Source: Gautieria morchelliformis
Taxonomy: Eukaryota; Basidiomycota; Agaricomycetes; Gomphales; Gomphaceae
NCBI GenBank assembly: GCA_015179125.1
Contig: WHVA01000077.1
Location: forward strand, 235,972 to 299,971
Direction: 5' to 3'
DNA: 64,000 nt
Shown here piece after piece: positions 10,479 to 21,920 of the stretch; position 1 is the first letter of the stretch, and every line of letters starts with the position of its first letter. The position numbers and the translations under genes were made by a program. The notes below the pieces were generated by a model that was not told the DNA's origin, did no database searches, and saw only the letters and a list, made by a program, of their open reading frames with translations.

Positions 10479-10976
10479 TGTTGAGGACAGGAATTATAGG
10501 CAGTAGGTATGGACTTGTTATTCAAAAGAATAGACTAGAAATTAATTCACTCTCTCAGTGAATTTAGTGGTCACTCTAAATATATTATACACTACCTAGA
10601 AATTAATTCACTACAGAGGATTTCTAGGTCAATAAATCGAAAGAATGCTAGACTAATTTACTTGCCTCTCTCAGTGAATTTAGTGGTCACTGAGAGAGGG
10701 GGAAATGTGTTCCACTGCGCATGTACTACTACCCGGCCCTTTAGCGCCCAAGAGCTCGCGCGTCGAAGTCATTTCAGACTCCGCTGGGTGCAGCCGCTTG
10801 TGAAAGTAGGAATAACAAGATGAAATAGAGAGATAAGGAATGAGTGGAAAATTTCGAAAATAACCAGAGAAATGGATGCATAATACAAGAACAATGTGAG
10901 AAGAAATTGGAAGGCCACACAACAAATTGGATATATTATGCTTGATTTTGGTGCAGGAGCATAAATGCACCCAACA
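10479..10976 (-). repeat. Copia 3' LTR (element orientation)
   Basis: This is a 498-bp repeat with TG...CA ends. In element orientation it starts TGTTGGGTGCATTT and ends CCTGTCCTCAACA. It contains short palindromic CTCTCAGTGAATT segments. A 96-codon open frame inside the LTR is present in both LTRs but is not credible as a gene. Confidence 0.95.
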
Positions 10977-10989
10977 CGCCCCCTCAAGC
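10977..10989 (-). other. Copia polypurine tract
   Basis: In element orientation the bases just before the 3' LTR read GCTTGAGGGGGCG. This purine-rich stretch lies between the gag-pol stop codon (10990-10992) and the LTR, the expected position for the plus-strand primer. Confidence 0.75.
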
Positions 10990-13900
10990 TTAATATATTC
11001 CGATTTGCTCGTTGAGAATCTTTACTCTAGGACTAGGAAGTCCTTTAGTGAGGATATCTGCCAACATTTGTTCGGTTGGCAAATAAACGAGCTTGGCTTG
11101 TTGATTTTTGATTATATCTCGAAGGAAATATAATCGGATGTCGAAATGCTTGGTTCTCGTGTATTGTTGGGTGCCATACGTGATGGCAATGGCTGATTGA
11201 TTGTCTGAATAAACTTGGATGGGTCTGTTCAGTGGTTGGAATATTTCAGAAATAAAATGGCGCATCCAAAGAGCCTCTTTGCCCGCATGGATCAGGGCGA
11301 CGAATTCGGCTTCAGTTGATGAGAGGGCTACTATCGACTGTTTCTGGCAACTCCATGAAACAGTGCCTCCATCAATCTGAAATAAGTATGCCGAATACGA
11401 ACGCCTATGACTCTGTGAACCCCAATCCGCATCTGAATACCCCATCAAGCCGTCTTGATTTCTTCCAAGTGTGAGTTTGTAATGCTTCATGCCTTTCAAA
11501 TATTTGAAGACACGTTTGACTGCATTCCAGTGTGTGCCACCTGGATTTTCAAGGAATTGCGAGAGTAATGACACCGCAAATGCAATGTCAGGTCGAGTGG
11601 CTACAGCCGCCCACATCAGTGATCCTATAGCTTGCCTGTATGGAAACTTCGACATGGCTTTCTTGCCTCTCTCTGTAGAAGGACATTGGTCTTTAGATAA
11701 TTTTACGGCTGGATCAAGAGGCGTAGCATAAGTCTTTGCATCTTCGAGATTAAATTTTTGATGATCTTCTCGATGTATGCAGGTTGTGAAATTGCAATGG
11801 TCTTCTTCTGCCAGTCTCTTTCGATTTTGAGATTCAATAGCCAATGAATCTCACCTAGATCTTTCATACTGAAGACCTGAGCAAGATCTCGTTTGACTTC
11901 GTCCAGGACTGACTGATTCTCAGCTGTGATGGTAAGGTCGTCCACAGCTGTTGCAATGATCACATGCCCCTTTCCGCCACGTCTATAAAATACAGCCCCG
12001 TCTGTGGCTGACGTAGTGAATCCTAACTTGTGGAATTCACCACTTAGACGTTTGTACCATTCTCTTCCAGATTGCTTGAGGCCGTAGAGTGCTTTCTTCA
12101 AAAGTAGCACTTCGCCTTTGTCTCCTGACTCATATCCATACGGCTGCTTCATGTAAATAGGTTCGGGCAACGTAGCATTGAGGTATGCATAGTCCACGTC
12201 CATTTGATGAATAGGCCAGTCATTCCTAGCAGCAATGGCGCATATGATCCGTAGGGAGGATAACCGAGCAACAGGTGAGTATGTCTCATCATAGTCGATT
12301 CCAAACTTCTGCGTGAAGCCTTGGGCGACCATTCTCGATTTAGGTACTATTGGTTTCCCTTCTGGATTACGCTTCCAAAGGTAGACCCATTTGTTACCGA
12401 CAATATTGGCTCCAGGAGGTGGTTTGGCTCGTTCCCACACTCCCTTGTCGATTAGGGCCTCATACTCTTTGTCCATTGATTTCTTCCATATAGGATTATT
12501 CAGAGCTTCGTCTGCATTGCTAGGTTCAATTTGACTCAAATCCGGCGCCTTGTTATTGTTTTGACCGTCGGTTAGAAACGCACTGATGGCACACTCATAG
12601 CTACTGATGCCATCAATCTCGGAGGATAATTCTTGGTCGAATAAAACTTCTTTATGGTCCTCAACGTCCTCGTAAGCTAGCGTAGTCATATGTGCGCCAG
12701 TTTGTCTCTGAGTTTGAGATCTTGTCACGGGACCTGATGGGGCCGGCTGCACTTGTTGTTGACGGATCCTTTCGCTTCTCCTTATCGGTTCAGCTTCCCT
12801 AGGTCTGTCATCAACTCCCTGAATAGGTTGCAGCTTTTCAAGATATTCTTCCGGTGCACTTTCATCAATTTCTTCAATCTTTGCCTCTTCGCTGACTAAG
12901 CGACCGGGCACAGGCACTGATGCCGGAATGGCCTTCTTCTCTTCTTTAGACGTAGGTAGCTTGGATTCCTCAATAGAAATGATTGGGACCTTTCCCTTCT
13001 TCATTTCTGAATCAAAGACAATGTTCCGCTCGACAGAAACTTTGTGCGAGTCAGGCCAATAAACATAATGACCATGGCTCTGCGCAGAAATTCCTATCCA
13101 CCGAGCTCTCTTGGCACGAGCTGCCAATTTATCTCCCTGAGTGATTTTAACGTAAATTTCAGTTCCCCACGCGTGAATGTCTTTGAGATTCGGTTTTTCA
13201 TGGTGAATCATCTCGTAGGGCGTTTTATCTGGTAGAGCTCTTGTATGCGTCCTGTTCCTAAGATAATTGGCATGCTGTATCGCATAGCCCCATAATATCT
13301 TAGGAAGGCCTGATTCTAGCAGCATGGCACGAGTTCTCTCAGTGAGAGTTCGGTTCAGGCGTTCCGCAACACCATTGGACTCTGGTGTGTCGTGTACCGT
13401 CAACTGATGCTTCGTGCCTTGTTTGGCTAGATGCTGTTCGAATTCAGAGCTCATATACTCGCCCCCTCGATCAGAAACAAGTGCCTTGATGTGCACATTT
13501 CTCTGTCGAAGCATTAAAGCCTCGTAGAGCTTGTACTTTGAGAATGCTTCTGATTTGTTCGCCATGAGATAGATCACCGATTCTCTTGAGTAGTCATCGA
13601 TAAAGGAGACATAATATGACTTCTTATCGATCATGAGGTGTCTTGCAGGTCCCCAGACATCAGAATAAATTCTGTCACCGAATTTTGATGTTCGGTCTCT
13701 GGGTTCTCGAGGAAGAGGTTTGCGTGCAATCTTGGCCTGAATACACGCATCGCAGACAATTCTATCGCCTGTGGAGCTCAGTTCAATGCCCAATATCATG
13801 CCATGATTTAATAGATGTTGTAGGGACTTCTGTGAGATGTGCCCCATTTTTTGATGAATTTCCATGGCAGACAAACACATATGGGCTTGAGCACTTGGTG

Positions 13901-15233
13901 ACTGGAGGTCTAGTCGATATAAACCATTGACCTTCGGTGCTTGCATCAATACCTTTCCAGTAGTGTTAGATATTGTGCATTTCTGGCCACCGAGTCGAAT
14001 GTCGTAGCCAGCATCATCGCACCGACCGATCGAGACGAGGGTAGCAGCAATTTTTGGAGCATAATATGTATCTTGCAACGTGACTTCTACTGTTTTATCT
14101 CCAACCTTGTTGGATAATACAAGCAGTCCTGAACCGAAGGCATCAAAAGTGCCTTTGTTGGCTGCTCGGATAGTCCTCGGCTGTGAGAATTGACAGTAGT
14201 TCCTCAATAAATTTTTGTGAGGAGTCATATGCGATGTCGTTCCGGTGTCGAGTATGACTATAACTCCTGAGGATGTGCTCAAATTGAAATTAGAGCACTC
14301 GTCGAAATTGGTGAAGGCAAGATGCCCATCACCACTTTCCTCAGAAGTAGACTCTTCTTCGGCAACATTCGCTTTTGCTTTACCCTTCTTCTTCTTCTTG
14401 CCTTTGGCTTTCTTCTTCTGACGTGGTCCTTGACCTTCTTTACCACCTCCTTTAGCCCAGCAATTTTCGATGGAATGTCCAGGCTTTTTGCAGTTGGTGC
14501 ATACATGCGCCTTCTGCCCCTTCTGGTCCTTCTTAGTAGATGAACCAATAAACACCTGCTCTTCTTGCGGGAGTGTTTTCTTCCTGTCATACTGAGCCTT
14601 TAGTACCCTAATAATATTATCAGGGACCAATGGCATCCCGCATTCTTCAAGCGAAGTTGTAAGGGCATTCATGACTGCCTCATAGGATGGTGGAAGTGAC
14701 GCAAGGATTATGTCCATGAATTCTTCTTCAGAAACTCTAGCTCCCATCTCATTAAGACGAGCATATAGGTCTTGGGCCTTGTCCAAATGATCTCTCAAGT
14801 CTCCATCCTCAGGACATCTCATACTGCGGAGTTGTCTCTGCAGGCTGGTGAGGACCATCTTGGGCTTTTTGGTCATCTCATTGACCAGTGCATCCCAAGT
14901 CTCTTTTGCTGTCTTCTGCTTCTGTAGCATCAGGGCTAATGACTCTGACACTGAGACGATGATTTGGGTCTTGGCTTGTCCTTCTCTAGCAAGGTATCTC
15001 TCCAGCTTCTCCTCAGCCTTATCCATCTGAGTTTCCTCAGCTTCTGTAAGAATATGGCCTGGGGGCATAACTGGAGGATCAGGAGGTCGAGTGACTCTCC
15101 CTTCTACATGCTTGAGTAGATTTTTGGACTCGAAATAGCTGATGAGAGTAGCTCGCCACAATGGCCAATTACTTCCATCAGTAGCAAGCTTCTCAACACC
15201 CAATAGCTTCTCAGAAGTGTCTCCGGGGCCCAT
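10990..15233 (-). pseudogene. Copia gag-pol polyprotein with one frameshift
   Basis: The start is ATG 15233 (MGPGDTSEKLLGVEKL). Domains in order: a Gag region with a CCHC zinc knuckle (CTNCKKPGHSIENCW); protease with LDTGTTSHMT; integrase with an HH-CC finger (HQKMGHIS ... CDACIQAK) and core DVWGPA, FIDDYSR and PESNGVAERLNRTL; RT with FTQKFGIDYDETYSPVA, LYGLKQSGREW and catalytic VDDL; RNase H with DADWGS, STEAEF and TKHFDIR. The frame reads without stops for 1,176 codons to about 11755. There a one-base loss in a run of T (plus strand 11751-11759) shifts into the frame of the last ~260 codons. A sequencing error in the homopolymer is possible; otherwise the copy needs trans help. Confidence 0.95.
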
Positions 15234-15238
15234 AACCC
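15225..15238 (-). other. Copia primer-binding site overlapping the Gag start codon
   Basis: Directly abutting the 5' LTR, the element reads GGGTTATGGGCCCC. This complements the anticodon arm of eukaryotic initiator tRNA-Met (anticodon CAU flanked by G/C stem), the half-tRNA primer known for Drosophila copia. The Gag ATG (15233-15231) lies inside this site. Confidence 0.7.
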
Positions 15239-15736
15239 TGTTGAGGACAGGAATTATAGGCAGTAGGTATGGACTTGTTATTCAAAAGAATAGACTAGAA
15301 ATTAATTCACTCTCTCAGTGAATTTAGTGGTCACTCTAAATATATTATACACTACCTAGAAATTAATTCACTACAGAGGATTTCTAGGTCAATAAATCGA
15401 AAGAATGCTAGACTAATTTACTTGCCTCTCTCAGTGAATTTAGTGGTCACTGAGAGAGGGGGAAATGTGTTCCACTGCGCATGTACTACTACCCGGCCCT
15501 TTAGCGCCCAAGAGCTCGCGCGTCGAAGTCATTTCAGACTCCGCTGGGTGCAGCCGCTTGTGAAAGTAGGAATAACAAGATGAAATAGAGAGATAAGGAA
15601 TGAGTGGAAAATTTCGAAAATAACCAGAGAAATGGATGCATAATACAAGAACAATGTGAGAAGAAATTGGAAGGCCACACAACAAATTGGATATATTATG
15701 CTTGATTTTGGTGCAGGAGCATAAATGCACCCAACA
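15239..15736 (-). repeat. Copia 5' LTR (element orientation)
   Basis: This 498-bp LTR matches 10479-10976 base for base on reading. As the upstream LTR it would carry the promoter for the minus-strand genomic RNA. Its outer end is followed by AGGTG, the target duplication partner. Confidence 0.95.
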
Positions 15737-16707
15737 AGGTGTTCATCAATGAACTCGCGGAGAGTCTGGAGTTCACTTTGTGAAAGGGAGTAGATCGGTC
15801 CAAGGGGCGGAGATGCTCCTTCTTCCAAATCTATCTTTAAGTTGTAAGGTCGATGATCAGCGGGTCTATCGGCTTTGGCCTTATTGAACACGTCCAGGAA
15901 GTCGTGATATTCTTCCGGAACTAAGCTCATATCGACCGGAGCAGAAGTTGAGGTGGAATGAGCCTTGACTGCAGCCAAATCAGAGAGGTGAAGCTGAAAA
16001 ACAGTTGAATCTTCTTGTTGTTGCAACACGCGGAAAGCAGTAGTGGAAACAAGAGTAATTTGAGGAGCTTCAAGTGGAGGGGGGATGGAGTTGCTAATGC
16101 GGGACCGGAGTGCGGAACTGAATCCACGAGCGGAATTGCAGAAGAGGCTTGAGCCATCTTTGTGGACGAGGTCAGAATAGACGGAAGTTGGTATGGGGTA
16201 CGGAACTGTGTCTGACCCAAGGCCCAGTTAATCGATGGATTATAGCGGGTGAGCCAATTGTGTCCTAGTATAATGGAACAGCTAGCATCTAGCAGAGTAA
16301 CGTAAAACGTAACTTCATGGTTGTCCCCAGTAGCGAAATGGATAGATAGGTCTACTACTTGTGAGATTGCTGTATTGGATGACCCATCGAAAAGGCGGAG
16401 CAGAATTGTCAGAATGTTGCGGGCTTCAAAACAAAGTCAGAGTTGATCAATGCAGTAAACAGAGGTGCGGAAATTGTGTCAGAGGTGAGCAGAATTGAGA
16501 GGGAGTCAGAGGACGAAAGAGCAGATGCGTTGAGTTTAACCTCATTTGTTGCACGAACGGGGTCAACACAGCCCTCAGCTCGTGCGGAGGCCAGAGGACT
16601 GCTGACTATTTTTTTGCATCCATAGCGGGAGTCGCTTTGGATTTCTCTTCCGTCTTTGCTGTGTAGCTCTTGGCCTTAGCAGCGGAAACGGTAGCTCAGG
16701 TGCATTC
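15737..16707 (-). pseudogene. Ty3/gypsy fragment 3 of 5 (protease region to RT start)
   Basis: The minus strand encodes the end of the gypsy protease domain (SIILGHNWLTRYNPSINWAL). After a frame change near 16030-16040 comes VPEEYHDFLDVFNKAKADRP and IYSLSQSELQTLREFIDEHL, the segment just before RT fingers. The expected D-S/T-G protease motif is not found; the sequence jumps from LINSDFVL to LRLFDGSSN-like residues in another frame, so this part seems shortened. It joins 17197-17567 on one side and 9884-10478 on the other. Confidence 0.85.
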
Positions 16708-17196
16708 TGTTGGGTGCATTTATGCTCCTGCACCAAAATCAAGCATAATATGTTCAATTTATTGTGTGGTGTTTCCAATTGTTTCTCACATTGTTCTTGT
16801 ACCATGCATCCATTTCTCTGCTTATTTTCGAAATTTTTCAGTCACTCTCTATCTCTCCATTTCATTCTGTTATTTCTACTTTCACAGGCGGCTGCACCCA
16901 GCGGAGTTTGAAATGACTTCGACGCGCGAGCCCTTGGGCGCTAAAGGGCCGGGTGCAAGTATATGCCTTCTGAGACAGGATTACACTCCTCTCTCAGTGA
17001 CAATAAATTCACTGAGAGAGGCGAGTAGTATTCTTCATATTTACATAGCATGTTGACTGAAAATCATGTAGTATATTTGATTCTAGGTATTGTATTAATA
17101 CATTAGTGACAATAAATTCACTGAGAGAGTATATTTGATTCTAGCTTTCTAAGAACTCTACCGAACCTTCCCTGCCATAGCCCCTAGTTGCTAACA
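16708..17196 (+). mobile_element. Solo LTR of the copia family
   Basis: It begins TGTTGGGTGCATTTATGCTC, the same start as the LTR of the full copia element, and ends CTAACA. It is flanked by perfect CATTC duplications (16703-16707 and 17197-17201). Its orientation is opposite to the full copia element and it is clearly diverged from it, with altered 3' third, so it is older. It splits the gypsy gag-protease region. Confidence 0.9.
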
Positions 17197-17567
17197 CATT
17201 CGTGAGTGATGTGGCCTCCTTGGCCGCAGAAGAGGCAAACATTGTTGTCCATGTGACGCTGTCGTTCTGCAGGGGTTAGTTTTCCATCCTTCCCAAGGTT
17301 GTCGGAAAGCTCGGGAGTGGTTTTCTGGGTGTTGGTGTTGGAACCAGAGGCCTGGTTGTTGTGAGGTGTGGGAGTGGTGTTCTGGTTGCCGGAGTTGGAG
17401 CCGGAACTATTGTTGTTTCCAGAATTGGTCATCTTTTTGTCCTTACCAGACTTCTTGTCAGAAGACTTGTCGTGCTTGCTCTGGGTGGAAGTTTCGTGAG
17501 CGATTTCGGAATGTCTTTCCCAGCAGCATGCATCGATGGATTGGGCTGGTTAGAGTGGAAGGTTTTC
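17197..17567 (-). pseudogene. Ty3/gypsy gag fragment 2 of 5 (nucleocapsid)
   Basis: The minus strand encodes AQSIDACCWERHSEIAHE, a lysine-rich linker, an Asn/Gly/Thr-rich linker, and a CCHC knuckle VCLFCGQGGHITHECVSN. A stop codon just before PAQSID is consistent with decay. The GAGTGGAAGGTTTTC at 17553-17567 is the target duplication of the LINE to its right. Confidence 0.85.
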
Positions 17568-17998
17568 TTTTTTTTTTTTTTTTTTGTGCCAGGGAGGGGA
17601 TATCTGCTAACAGACGAACTCCCTAATGGGAGACAGTGTGGGGCTTTTACCCACTAAACCCCCCCCCTCCTCGTCGGCTGGGCTCTCTTGTCGCTGGCCC
17701 AGCTTTCGAGGTACGCCGCCCCGCACTCGCAGCCCGTAGGGGGTACAGTCAGGTTTGTTGTGGATCTGATCCCACGCAGCTCTTGGCTATTAGTATCAAT
17801 AATCGTGATGATTGTAAAGTATATATATATATATATATTTGTTTTCTGTTTTCACTATTCTCCCGTTTCTCCGCCTGGGTGCTCCTGGTCCCACCTTTTG
17901 ATGGTCAGGTTACCTTTTTGTAGTGTCACTGTGTAATCCGTGCATGCCCATTTTTCCTTGAAGCGCTTTATGTCCTGGCTTCTCTTTTGTTTATCTTT

Positions 17999-20722
17999 TC
18001 AAATCAGGGCCATGGAGTGTTCCCTTTGTATTTGGTGATTTATTTCTGCCACCCATCTCACCTTCACTTCTTTTCTTGTGAAGGTTTTTTCTCCGATTGT
18101 TGATTTGTTTCTTATCTTCCATAGGAGCCACGCCGTTTCTAGGACTAGGTCCTTGTATTTTTGCAGTGTTCGTGTTGAAGAGAAGTGTTCTGCCTTCTTT
18201 ACGGCTCCTAATCCTCTTATCAGGTGTTCATTTGGGTGTATCCATTCGTTTACCCCTTCTTTTATCTCTGTTGTCTTTTTCCAGAGCGTTTCTGCTGCAT
18301 CCCAAACCTCTGATCGGCCCAGGGTCTGACATTCGAACCAGATGTGGTCCATTGTTTCTAGGCCTCCGCATTTTTTACAGCTGGCCCTTTCCTCATAGCC
18401 TGGTATGTTTTTCCAGTATACCCCGACTCTTAATCTTCCATGTAGCAGTTTCCACAGGAAGTCTGCAATGTTTCTCCTTATGGTGGGTGACTTTAGTGTC
18501 TTCCATATTGCCCTTTCTGTTGGGCTTACACCCAGTGTTTCTTGTAGCTCTGCCTTTGTTTCGGCAAGCTTTTTCCTTCCGGTTTTCGTTACCGGATCAA
18601 TGTTTTTTCCTCTCATTATTAGCTCGTAGGCTAGTTTCTGAGTTAGGCTCTGCAGCCTCGCCCCTTTGAGTTCGTATTCCTCTGGGACGACTAGGTCTAT
18701 TTCATCGGCTTCGGCTTTATTTGCGCCTTCCGAGGCTAGTCTATCTGCCTCTTCATTGCCTTTTGTACCGGCATGTCCTTTCACCCATTCAAAGGTGGTG
18801 ACTGCGCCCCTTATCATCAATTCGTATTTTATTTTCTTGAAGATGTCAGCATTGTCTACGTTGAGCCAAGCCATGTCTTCCCATTTGTTTAATCCTTCGA
18901 TTATTTCGGCTGCTGCGTAAGTCGAGTCGGTCTTTATCTTCAGGGGGTCTCCTTTTGGTATCATTTCTAGGGCTTTCAAGATGGCCACTAGTTCTCCCCT
19001 TTGGTTCGTTTGCTTTTTTCCGGGCACTCTTATGGCCCTTGTGTAATTTTTGTTATCTTGGCAGTATATTCCTGCTCCTGTTCTGGCTGACTCCGTGTTT
19101 GGGTCGAGGCATGATGTAGACTTCCCATTCCTTTCCTGTTTTGTGGTGTTTTCTATAGGTTGGCTTTGCCTGCCACTCCTCTTTTTGTTCTTTGTCCAGG
19201 AATATCCTTGTTGCATTCTCTGGTATTCTCTTTCTGTTATATCTGGGTTCGCTACGTTTTCACCTGTGTTCGTGAAACATTTGTATTTTCGTTTCCTCCC
19301 TGTCGTGTGGTCTAGCCCATCCGCATAGGGGGTTCCTTTTTCGGGGTCCCATTTTTCTGGGTAACCTTTGTATAGGTACTTTTTGACCCAGGTGTTATTT
19401 TTCACTAGCAGCTTTTCAACTCTCTTTTGAAAGTCCTTTGCGTTTAGTGTCTGTTCGTCTAATTTCCACATGCCCTCTCCGCTGTACGGGAGATTGTCGG
19501 CCATTATTTTTGCCGTGATCAGGCTGTGATCGCTTAAGTTGAAGTTTGACTCTATCGTGGCGTTGTATGTCAGTTCCGCCATGTCGTCTGTCATATATAT
19601 TCTGTCTATTCTGGCCAGCAAGCTTGACCCTTTTTGTGTGAATGTGAAGGTGAGCTCGTTTTCGTTTAGTAGCCTCCACACGTCTTTTAGTTTTCTTGTT
19701 TTCGTCACCCCTTTAAGGGCTTCGGTAACTCTTTCTCTGTCTTTGTGGGCCGGGCTCCTGTCTATGTCTTTTTCGACACAGTTGAAGTCTCCCAACAGGC
19801 AGATTGTTTCTTTCTTGTTCTTATTCAGATACCTCTTTATAGTTTCAAAGAAGTCTATTTTCTCTTCGGTGTCATTCGGGGCATAGACGTTCAACAGGTT
19901 TAGCTGTTGGTTGTCTCCCCATTTCAATTTTAGTATCTGGGCTCTATTCGGCACCAGTGGTCTACGGTCTATAATGACTTCTGCCTCTTCGGCGTTTATC
20001 TTTGCCAAGTTTATGTCGAACAGCGTCCCTAGCTTGTTGGAGTGTTCTCCATTCACTAGAAACAGGATTCCTGGGTTTTGTCAGGGGACACCCTGTTTTC
20101 CATTTCCAGTTCCGACACCGCACCCAGTTCCGACTCCATTTCCGACTCTGGTTCCGGTTCCGATTCCATCTCCACCTCCGCTTTCGGAAATGATTCCGCT
20201 TCTGGGAGAACTTCCACCAGTTCTGTTCGCCTTGCCAGTTCCACTCCAATTTCTGACTTCCACTCTCGGAACAGTGTCGGAAATCAAGCGACTCGCATAA
20301 TAGGCGGCATCAAGTGTCGATCAAGGGTCCTGGAGGTGCAGGATTGATGGCGGGTGCCAAGTGTTGTCCCTGGCTGCGCAGCGTAGTATAATACGGGCTC
20401 GCTGACATTGGGGGTCCTTAGACTTTTCTCTTTGGATTTCCCCTTGTCAGGTGAGAATCCCCTCTCTTGTATACTCTGTTCATTTATACATACTTTGGAT
20501 TTCCCCTTGTCAGTTGTGTGGTAGTGTGATCTCCACAACCAGCCAGGGTTGCCCTTACAGGTTTGCTCTTGAGGTTTCTTCCGCCTCGTTTGTTTTCATT
20601 CTGGCTTCTTGGACCACCAACACTGCAATTCCCTTTAGCCTCATTATTCTTGTGATTGCATTCCACTTTGACTTGTGGTTGCTATCGTTCTTTCCTTTTG
20701 TATTCCACGAGGCGATAGTCAT
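17999..20722 (-). pseudogene. LINE ORF2: endonuclease and RNase H, RT domain missing
   Basis: The endonuclease begins at about 20722 (MTIASWNTKGK ... VLVVQEARM). After the solo LTR it continues with LNLLNVYAPNDTEE, LLGDFNCVEKDIDRSPAH and NLSDHSLITA, the usual exonuclease/endonuclease motifs. About 150 residues after the endonuclease, the same frame enters RNase H (TNQRGELVAILKAL, KTDSTYAAAEI, WVKGHAGTKGNEEADRLAS). A C-terminal finger follows (CKKCGGLETMDHIWFEC). No RT fingers/palm or FADD-type motif occurs between, and the first RNase H Asp motif (YTDGS) is not seen. The post-LTR part is one uninterrupted 685-codon frame to 17999, so the deletion kept the frame. This copy cannot reverse transcribe. 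Confidence 0.85.
20079..20559 (+). mobile_element. Solo LTR (family A) inside the LINE
   Basis: It starts TGTCAGGGGACACC and ends GGGTTGCCCTTACA. Perfect GGTTT duplications flank it (20074-20078 and 20560-20564). The same family occurs at 59688-60159 with its own duplication, and a diverged inverted relative at 30699-31052. The first third is a degenerate array of TTCCGACTCC-like decamers. No internal region is linked to it here, so it is a recombination product of an LTR element whose coding part is not in the window. Confidence 0.92.
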
Positions 20723-21920
20723 ACCTCTTTTCTTACCGACTCTAGTTTGTCGGTCTTTCATTCTTTGTTTCAGCCGTGGGTGGCCGTCTTCACCTGCTCC
20801 GTCCTCTTCTTCGGACGTTATCAGGTCTTCTGCATGCAGCTCTAGGAAGGGGTTTTCTTCGGGCTGTTCGTTTAACTGGTTATACGTAGGGGGGCTTTGC
20901 TCCCATCTTTCTTCCTCATCCGGCTCTCCTTGCGTCGGAGGCTGGGTGGGTTGTTCGTTTGTCTGGTTACGTGCGGGGGGGCTTTGCTCCCGTCTTTCTT
21001 CCTCGTCCGGCTCTCCTTGCGTCGGAGGCTGGATGTTTTGAGCGGTGGTTGTGTTTCTTACCTGGAAGTAGTCTTCCAGTTGTCATTGCCTCAACCCCTT
21101 GTTTTTGTCTTTGCCGGCCCCTCCCCTTCACGGGGTCGGGTCTGCCGAGCGGGCACCGCTCCTTTGCATGTTTGCCCTCAAGTCGTGTCTTTCTGAGTGA
21201 CCTTGCTTTTGCTGGTCACTCTTACGTTTTATCAGGCCTTTATTTCTTAGGGCTGAGTTTACACTTATTTTGTTGACGGTCGGTCCTTCTGTCTCAGAAC
21301 TGAGGGGTGGCTTCTCCGATTGCTCAGATGAAGGACCTCCCATCTGATTTTGTGCCACCCTGAACTGCCCACCGAGGGAGCCAGGTGGGGCTTTCGAGAG
21401 TGAAGAGCCAGATAATTCAGAGCCATGACCGGTGCAAGCAACCAAATTGTGTTTTATAAATTCGTTTGTAATTGAGTTAGTGGCGGTTGTTATTTTATAG
21501 CTATCTTCGTGACATGCCAGGCCACGTGTCAAGCTTCGGTGCCGTGGAGGCTTAAACGACAGCAGGGTTGCCTTGCAGTGAGTGAGACATCTGAGGTCGA
21601 GATGCAGGCCTCCCGCTCTACTTGGGCCTCGGGTGTCTTTGGCATCGGGTGACGTCGTCGTGTTTCGGTCCCGGTGAGAGGCTTGGTTGTCTCTTTGGGT
21701 ATTCTGGTTGTTGCGGGCATCTTGTTGTCCCTGTTGTAGTTCTTGTTGTTGAGTCCAGCGTTGTTGACTTACGTGCTGGTGATTGATGTCAGGTTATTGT
21801 GTTCCCGTCTTGATTTCTTGTCTTGATTTTTTCTTTCAGGACTTAGTTCACACAGTGTGGTTTGAGAGTTATACAAAAGATTATTATTGTTCATCTCGTA
21901 ACACTATTATAATTTTCACC
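20565..21920 (-). other. LINE region between ORF1 and endonuclease
   Basis: This contains the N-terminal endonuclease stretch (20722-20565) preceded by a segment with many stops. A recent direct duplication of about 80-90 bp (units starting near 20893 and 20978, each with CTTTGCTCCC...TCCGGCTCTCC) lies within it. An open frame 21532-21128 has no recognised domain. It probably represents a decayed ORF2 leader. Confidence 0.5.

Larger units (their letters stand above)
10479..15736 (-). mobile_element. Full-length Ty1/copia LTR retrotransposon
   Basis: Two 498-bp LTRs (10479-10976 and 15239-15736) that appear identical on reading flank a single large minus-strand gag-pol region. Target duplications are AGGTC (10474-10478) and AGGTG (15737-15741), a 5-bp duplication with one mismatch. 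The insertion sits in the gypsy RT region, splitting a frame between FIDEHL and the following FxxPS block. The domain order protease-integrase-RT-RNase H places it in Ty1/copia. Identical LTRs imply a recent insertion. Confidence 0.95.

Noticed and set aside
10680-10970. A 96-codon minus-strand frame, found again at 15440-15730.
   Set aside because: It lies entirely within the copia LTR and is duplicated only because the LTRs are identical.
20079-20300. Acidic Ser/Glu-rich open frames (both strands) near 20056-20347 and 59620-59914.
   Set aside because: They fall in the decamer array of a solo LTR and are compositional.
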